Origin: Acidimicrobiaceae bacterium
Lineage (GTDB): Bacteria; Actinomycetota; Acidimicrobiia; Acidimicrobiales; RAAP-2
DNA length: 9,700 nucleotides
Reading direction: 5' to 3'
Assembly: GCA_003157945.1 (NCBI GenBank)
Contig: PMFY01000370.1
Coordinates: 1-9,700, forward strand
Under the pieces are notes generated by a model. It saw nothing but the letters and a program-made list of their open reading frames with translations. It searched no databases and was not told the origin of the DNA. Below, in pieces: positions 6,191-9,700 of this stretch. The translations under genes and the position numbers were made by a program. Numbering within the stretch: the stretch's first letter is position 1; the number at the start of each line of letters is the position of its first letter.

Positions 6191-6574
6191 TCAGTTGTTG
6201 GTGTAGTCGATCGAACCCGCGCCCTTGACGCCGATGGCGAAGCAGAAGCAGTGGATCGGCGCGTGGTCGGTGACCGGGCGCAGGCTGTGGACCACATCCG
6301 GTGGGATGTAGACGAGGTCGCCCTGGGCGATGGTCCGGTCCTCGTCGCCGATGGTCATGATCCCCCGGCCCCGGAGCACGTAATAGAACTCGTGGGTCGG
6401 ATGGGAGTGCGGGTTGACGTACCCGCCCCCAGCGACCTCGAACTCGTTGACCAGTTCCAGGAACCCGCCGTCGGTGAGCTCCCGCATCTCCTGGGACTGC
6501 ACCATCCACCACACCGGCACCGTGCCCGCGTGCTCGACGATCGGCTCGACGTCCTCGATGTTCCGTACGTCCAT
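6191..6574 (-). CDS. Small single-domain cupin protein
   Basis: A 127-residue conserved-barrel protein with both cupin motifs. Motif 1 is GGGYVNPHSHPTHEFYYVLRG (49-69), giving H56, H58 and E62; motif 2 is GDLVYIPPDVVHSL with H96. These four residues are the classic metal-binding set, so an iron, manganese, zinc or nickel site is likely. Its role could be isomerase, dioxygenase, lyase or ligand sensor; the sequence does not decide. The start at 6574 follows AGAGGAGGG (6584-6592) at a spacing of 9 nt, a very strong ribosome binding site. A longer frame upstream is not used because it would overlap the divergent gene. The gene is oriented against its neighbours, convergent with the RraA-like gene and divergent from the AllA-like gene, and shares a 97-bp promoter region with the latter. 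Confidence 0.9.
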   Translation of the reverse strand: MDVRNIEDVEPIVEHAGTVPVWWMVQSQEMRELTDGGFLELVNEFEVAGGGYVNPHSHPTHEFYYVLRGRGIMTIGDEDRTIAQGDLVYIPPDVVHSLRPVTDHAPIHCFCFAIGVKGAGSIDYTNN

Positions 6575-6628
6575 CAGACTGTGCCCTCCTCTGTAGGCGG
6601 TCGCCACCCGGATCCGGTCCGGTGCGCG

Positions 6629-6634
6629 ATGGTA
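6629..6634 (-). promoter_or_regulatory. -10-like box TACCAT for the cupin gene
   Basis: TACCAT on the minus strand would place a transcript start about 47 nt before the cupin ATG. It overlaps the opposite-strand TAGCGT box by two bases, so the two genes may use one compact bidirectional promoter. Confidence 0.28.
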
Positions 6635-6638
6635 GCGT
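6633..6638 (+). promoter_or_regulatory. -10-like box TAGCGT for the AllA-like gene
   Basis: GGTAGCGTCG (6631-6640) repeats the GGTAGCRT pattern seen before the oxidoreductase and RidA genes. It predicts a leader of roughly 27 nt that still contains GGAGG (6659-6663). Confidence 0.35.
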
Positions 6639-6658
6639 CGCCCGGGATCCCGTTCCTC

Positions 6659-6663
6659 GGAGG
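6659..6663 (+). promoter_or_regulatory. Ribosome binding site fixing the AllA-like start at 6672
   Basis: GGAGG lies 8 nt before ATG 6672. An in-frame GTG at 6663 overlaps this site and so cannot be the start. Confidence 0.75.
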
Positions 6664-6671
6664 TGCACGGC

Positions 6672-7175
6672 ATGGATGCAGGCGTCCGGACGATCCGTCC
6701 GCTCCCACTGGACGCCACGGCGTGGTCGCCCTTCGGCTGGCTGCCCGTGGCGGACACCGACCCGTCCGACGGCACGCACCGGTTGGCCTTCGACTGGGAC
6801 GACGTGCACGTCAACCGGATCGGGCACCGCCGTGACGAGGTGCCCGCGGTGGACGGGGGCCTCGTGTGCCGGATGCTGTACCGCCACGCCACCCACACCC
6901 AGGTGCTCATGCCCCTCGACGCGACGGCGGTGGTGGCGGTGGCCCCGGCCGACCTGGCCATGGACTCGGTGTCCGACCTCGACGCCGTCACCGCCTTCGT
7001 GTTGCGGCCGCTGCAGTCCGTCGTCCTGCACCGCGGGACCTGGCACTGGGGTCCGTTCCCCGTGACCGCGGCCTCCGTCGAGCTGTTCAACGTGCAGGGC
7101 CTCCGGTACGCGGAGGACAACCAACGTGCCGATCTGGCGGGCTCCGGCCTCGTCGTGGAGGTCGCGACGGGCTGA
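6672..7175 (+). CDS. Ureidoglycolate lyase (AllA)-like protein
   Basis: A 167-residue protein whose layout follows the AllA family, which cleaves ureidoglycolate to glyoxylate and urea. Matching segments are the N-terminal PLDATAWSPFGWLP (11-25), YRHATHTQVLMPL (70-82; compare ERHPLGTQAFIPM in E. coli AllA), VVAVAP (87-92), the arm DAVTAFVLRPLQSVVLHRGTWHWGPFPV (104-131) with W124-H125 where E. coli has WHHP, and VELFNVQG...EDN before the end. H72, H75, H120 and H125 are candidate pocket residues. The second His of WHH is Trp here and the Pro two places on is also Pro, so divergence in substrate is possible. The start at ATG 6672 is fixed by GGAGG. The gene stands alone between the cupin promoter and the transporter and may be regulated with both. 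Family call is fairly strong; ureidoglycolate as substrate is only an inference, since no allantoinase or allantoate amidohydrolase is in the window. Confidence 0.8.
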   Translation: MDAGVRTIRPLPLDATAWSPFGWLPVADTDPSDGTHRLAFDWDDVHVNRIGHRRDEVPAVDGGLVCRMLYRHATHTQVLMPLDATAVVAVAPADLAMDSVSDLDAVTAFVLRPLQSVVLHRGTWHWGPFPVTAASVELFNVQGLRYAEDNQRADLAGSGLVVEVATG

Positions 7176-7336
7176 CCCGGCGGCCCCTCCGGAGGGCGGT
7201 GTTGACGCGTGTCCCGCCATGGGCCACCGGATGTCGCTAGAGTCCCCCAGGTCAGTAGTTTCCATCGACCGGTGGCGCGTTCGGGGAGCTGGGCCTCACG
7301 CCCGGAGCGACCGGTCAGACACAAGGAAGTGTGTTG
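7176..7336 (+). other. Intergenic region before the transporter operon
   Basis: This 161-bp gap holds a palindrome CCCTCCGGAGGG (7185-7196) shortly after the AllA-like stop, possibly a weak transcription-stop hairpin. It also holds two -10-like boxes, TAGAGT (7238-7243) and TAGTTT (7256-7261), neither with a well-spaced -35. AAGGAA (7323-7328) is the ribosome binding site of the next gene. No gene is supported here. Confidence 0.45.
7323..7328 (+). promoter_or_regulatory. Ribosome binding site fixing the solute-binding protein start at 7337
   Basis: AAGGAA lies 8 nt before ATG 7337. Upstream in-frame GTG (7331) and TTG (7334) would be only 2-5 nt away, too close, and ATG gives the better signal peptide. 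Confidence 0.6.
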
Positions 7337-8674
7337 ATGGGGAGACGTCGGGGGAATTGGTTGGTACCGGTCGCCGCAGCACTGGGCGTCGGGCTGTTGG
7401 CCGCGGGGTGCTCATCGAGTACGACCGCGGCGACGACCACGACAACGGGTGCGTCGTCGAGTACGACGGCGGCGTCCGGGGGAGGTTCGGGCGCGCCCGG
7501 CGTGACCGCCACGTCGATCACCGTCGGCGTGATCTCGAGCCGGTCCGGCGTGCTGGCCGGCTACTTCGGGCAGTTCGCCCCGGGGATGACGGCCTACTTC
7601 GACGCCCTGAACGCCAAGGGCGGGGTCGGCGGACGGAAGATCAACCTGGCCTACAACCTGGACGACGGTGGCTCGCCCAGCCAGTTCACCCAGCTGACCC
7701 ACACCCTGATCGACCAGGACCACGTGTTCGCGGTCGGAGCGGCGTCACCGTTCTTCACGCCCGGCTACTTCGCCCAGTCGAAGACGCCGACCTACGGGTA
7801 CAACGTGACGGGGAACTGGTCGCCCTATCCGAACCTCTTCGCCAACGGGGGGTCGGTGCAGGACTACTCGAGTGCCACGCCCACCTACGCCTACTTCGTC
7901 AAGGCCACCCACTCGAGCAAGCTGGCCCTCATCAGCTACGGACCGGGGATCCCGTCGTCCTACGACGCCTGTCACACGGCCGCCACCGACCTCCAGGCCG
8001 CCGGCGTCAATGTCAGCTTCGTCGATGTCGGGGCGCAGCTCGGCGGGAGCTTCACCTCGGACGTCCAGCGCCTGCAGCAGTCGGGCTCGGACGCGCTCAT
8101 CAGCTGCATGCAGGCCTCGGACAACGTCACGCTGTCCCGCGACATCCAGCAGTACGGCCTGTCGGTCAAGCAGCTCTGGCTCAACGGCTACGACCAGAAG
8201 CTGCTGAACCAGTACTCCAGCGTCATGCAGGGCGTGTACATGAGCAACGCCGGCAACGTGCCCTTCGGCGCCGCCGCCTACGCCTCGGTCTACCCGGGGA
8301 TGGCGGCCTACACGGCGGCCATGAACAAGTACGAGGCCCAGTACACGCAAAACAACGTGGCGCTCGCCGGGTGGCAGTCGGCCGCCCTGTTGGTCGAGGG
8401 GATCCGGGCCGCCGGCAGCTCCATCACCCAGGCCTCGGTGATCGCGGCCACCAACAAGATCACCGCCGACACGGCCGGGCAGACCCAGGCGCCGACCAAC
8501 TGGACCGTCGCCCACGTCAAGGCCGTCCCCCCGGCGTGCACCGCCTTCGTCCAGGTCAAGGGATCGACCTTCGTCTCGGTGTTCGCGCCGGGCAAGCAGG
8601 TGTTCATCTGCCTCGGGACCAACGCCAAGAACCCGGTGCCGGTGACGCCGCCGGCCGGCACGCCGGGGGCGTGA
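7337..8674 (+). CDS. HAAT-type (branched-chain amino acid/amide) ABC transporter solute-binding lipoprotein
   Basis: A 445-residue receptor that would capture a small solute outside the membrane and deliver it to the permease encoded next. The N-terminus is a lipoprotein signal: MGRRR, a hydrophobic stretch from about residue 8, and the lipobox L21-A-A-G-C25, so C25 would be lipidated. A Ser/Thr/Gly-rich linker (26-53) precedes a periplasmic-binding-protein type 1 fold (Peripla_BP_6): ITVGVISSRSGVLAGY, TAYFDALNAKGGVGGRKINLAYNLDDGGSPSQ and FVKATHSSKLALISYG are characteristic. The mature part has four further cysteines (in YDACH, LISCM, PPACT and VFICL) that may form disulfides. It is about 50 residues longer than a typical LivK. 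Members bind branched-chain amino acids, urea, amides, aromatic acids or other compounds; the ligand is not readable here. The permease gene starts 40 bp downstream. Confidence 0.93.
   Translation: MGRRRGNWLVPVAAALGVGLLAAGCSSSTTAATTTTTGASSSTTAASGGGSGAPGVTATSITVGVISSRSGVLAGYFGQFAPGMTAYFDALNAKGGVGGRKINLAYNLDDGGSPSQFTQLTHTLIDQDHVFAVGAASPFFTPGYFAQSKTPTYGYNVTGNWSPYPNLFANGGSVQDYSSATPTYAYFVKATHSSKLALISYGPGIPSSYDACHTAATDLQAAGVNVSFVDVGAQLGGSFTSDVQRLQQSGSDALISCMQASDNVTLSRDIQQYGLSVKQLWLNGYDQKLLNQYSSVMQGVYMSNAGNVPFGAAAYASVYPGMAAYTAAMNKYEAQYTQNNVALAGWQSAALLVEGIRAAGSSITQASVIAATNKITADTAGQTQAPTNWTVAHVKAVPPACTAFVQVKGSTFVSVFAPGKQVFICLGTNAKNPVPVTPPAGTPGA
7412..7495 (+). repeat. Duplicated 14-codon unit in the lipoprotein linker
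   Basis: Right after C25 the protein reads SSSTTAATTTTTGA then SSSTTAASGGGSGA, a 14-residue (42-bp) period. The DNA shows it as 18-bp near-identical stretches at 7415-7432 and 7457-7474, differing at one base. It looks like a tandem duplication that lengthened the flexible spacer between membrane anchor and binding domain. Confidence 0.7.
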
Positions 8675-8714
8675 GCCGGACGGACGTCGGTCAGGACTGA
8701 GGGGCGACCGGACG

Positions 8715-9700
8715 GTGGAGCACTTCCTGGGGTTCGCCATCCCCGGCATCCCCTTCGGGTGCACCTACGCGCTGGTCGCCGTCGGCCTCGTCCTCACCTA
8801 TCAGGCGACGGGCGTCCTCAACTTCGCCTACGGGGCCCAGGCGTACCTGTCGGCGTTCGTGTTCACCTACCTCGTCCAGAACGAGCATCTCCCGGTGGGC
8901 CTGGCCTTCGTGATCGCCGTGGTCGTCCTGGCCCCGGCCGTCGGTCTGATCTTCGACCGCTTCCTGTTCCGGAAGATCGCCCCGGCCAACGTGATCGCCA
9001 AGCTGGTCACCGGGATCAGCATGCTCATCGGGATCCCGGCCGTCCTGTCGATCCTCTTCACCAACAGCAACCAGTACAACCCACCGAGCATCCTCTTCAA
9101 TCCCGACGTCGTGTACTTCCGGTTCGCCGGGACCCCGATCAACGGGATCTCGGTGACCTCCGTGTTGGCCACCGCGGTCACCCTGGTCGCCCTGGTGGTG
9201 CTCATCCGCTGGACCAGCCTCGGCCTGAAGATGCGCGGGGCGGTGGAGAGCCGGCGCCTGATCGAGCTCGACGGGGTCAACGGTGGAAGGGTGGTGGCCT
9301 CGGCCTGGGCCGTGTCGGGACTGATCGCCGGCCTGGCGGGTGTCCTGCTGGCCCCCGCCTACGGCCAGCTGCAGTTCAGCGACTACGCCGACCTGATGGT
9401 GGCGGCCTTCGCCGCCGCCGCCTGGGCCGTCCTCCGCTCCCTGCCCATCGCCGTCCTCGTGGGGGTCCTGATGGGGGTGACGGTGAACATCCTGCAGGGC
9501 TACCTCCCGGCGGGCAGCATCTGGTCCTCGGCGGTCCTGACGTCACTGCCCTTCATCGTGCTGGTCGGGGCGCTGGTCCTGGTGCCCGGCATGCGGACCC
9601 TGGGAGGGGCGAAGGACCCACTGGCGGCCGTCGACCCACCCACCCCACCGACCACCGCTGCCCTGCGCGCCCCCGAGTTCGACCGGGTGATCAAGATCCT
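8715..9700 (+). CDS. LivH-like ABC permease, likely N-terminal half of a LivH-LivM fusion (cut by window edge)
   Basis: Open from GTG 8715 to the right edge (328 full codons, no stop). It has the LivH pattern: hydrophobic helices at about 6-28, 37-55, 61-80, 96-116, 146-165, 195-215, 227-262 and 273-292, the signature TGVLNFAYGAQAY (32-44), and the cytoplasmic loop GLKMRGAVESRRLIELDGVNGGRVVASAWAVSG (170-202), which is the ATPase-contact region of this family. A free-standing LivH normally ends near residue 290. Here the frame continues through a Pro/Ala-rich stretch (DPPTPPTTAALRAPEF, 307-322) into VIKIL, so a fused LivM-type second permease is likely just beyond. GAGGGG (8699-8704) is the probable ribosome binding site, 10 nt upstream. 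It should form the membrane channel for the preceding binding protein; ATPase genes are expected further right. Confidence 0.93.
   Translation, partial: MEHFLGFAIPGIPFGCTYALVAVGLVLTYQATGVLNFAYGAQAYLSAFVFTYLVQNEHLPVGLAFVIAVVVLAPAVGLIFDRFLFRKIAPANVIAKLVTGISMLIGIPAVLSILFTNSNQYNPPSILFNPDVVYFRFAGTPINGISVTSVLATAVTLVALVVLIRWTSLGLKMRGAVESRRLIELDGVNGGRVVASAWAVSGLIAGLAGVLLAPAYGQLQFSDYADLMVAAFAAAAWAVLRSLPIAVLVGVLMGVTVNILQGYLPAGSIWSSAVLTSLPFIVLVGALVLVPGMRTLGGAKDPLAAVDPPTPPTTAALRAPEFDRVIKI

Noticed and set aside
7202..7207. TTGACG as a -35 box for the transporter operon
   Set aside because: It is 30 bp from the best -10-like box (TAGAGT, 7238), far from the usual 16-19 bp.
6066..7265. 399-codon minus-strand frame across cupin and AllA-like genes
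   Set aside because: Spans two well-supported genes and the promoter between them in the wrong frame.
7126..8700. 524-codon plus-strand frame overlapping the binding protein
   Set aside because: Out-of-frame with the clear lipoprotein and binding-protein fold; Arg/Gly-rich without recognisable domains.
7745..8764. 339-codon minus-strand frame antisense to the binding protein
   Set aside because: Val/Gly/Arg-rich antisense shadow with no ribosome binding site or motifs.
1..9700. Defence system, mobile element, tRNA or rRNA
   Set aside because: No nuclease, helicase, transposase, integrase, toxin-antitoxin pair, terminal inverted repeat or structural RNA pattern could be recognised on either strand.

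Overview
The window is about 70% GC, with tightly packed genes, heavy G/C at third codon positions, GTG as well as ATG starts, and -10-like TAnnnT boxes without clear -35 elements. With the Ser/Thr-rich lipoprotein linker and a sulfatase closely resembling the mycobacterial AtsA/AtsD type, this points to an actinomycete, possibly from the Acidimicrobiia (inference; no marker gene is present). I see no rRNA, tRNA, mobile element or CRISPR array. Eight main genes are supported, two of them cut by the window edges. I also describe two candidate 15-codon ORFs.

Left block, minus strand (1-4762): read in transcription order, an AtsA-like type I sulfatase (4762 to 2477), an AMP-forming acyl-CoA ligase (2430 to 871) and a Gfo/Idh/MocA oxidoreductase (789 to beyond the left edge). 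A perfect 8-bp hairpin follows the ligase stop. The oxidoreductase has a -10-like box only 7 nt before its ATG, so it may have its own leaderless promoter. A 15-codon ORF precedes the sulfatase, and another 15-codon ORF exactly fills the sulfatase-ligase gap.

Middle block: a 222-bp divergent promoter region (4763-4984) with a 13-bp tandem repeat leads into a RidA-like imine deaminase and an RraA/HMG-aldolase-like protein that overlap by ATGA (4985-6156). Converging on them is a small metal-binding cupin (6574 to 6191). Divergent from the cupin is a ureidoglycolate lyase (AllA)-like protein (6672-7175).

Right block, plus strand (7337-9700): a branched-chain-amino-acid-type (HAAT) ABC uptake system, with a lipoprotein solute-binding protein followed by a LivH-like permease. 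The permease reading frame runs past the usual LivH end to the window edge, which suggests a LivH-LivM fusion.

The whole reads as an accessory catabolic locus: import of a small acidic or nitrogenous compound by the HAAT system, C-N/C-C bond chemistry by RidA, RraA, cupin and AllA-like proteins, and a sulfate-ester plus acyl-CoA arm on the left. The substrate cannot be read from sequence. The gene combination and the short-ORF/leaderless architecture are the most interesting aspects; I do not see a defence system or any unmistakably new machinery.
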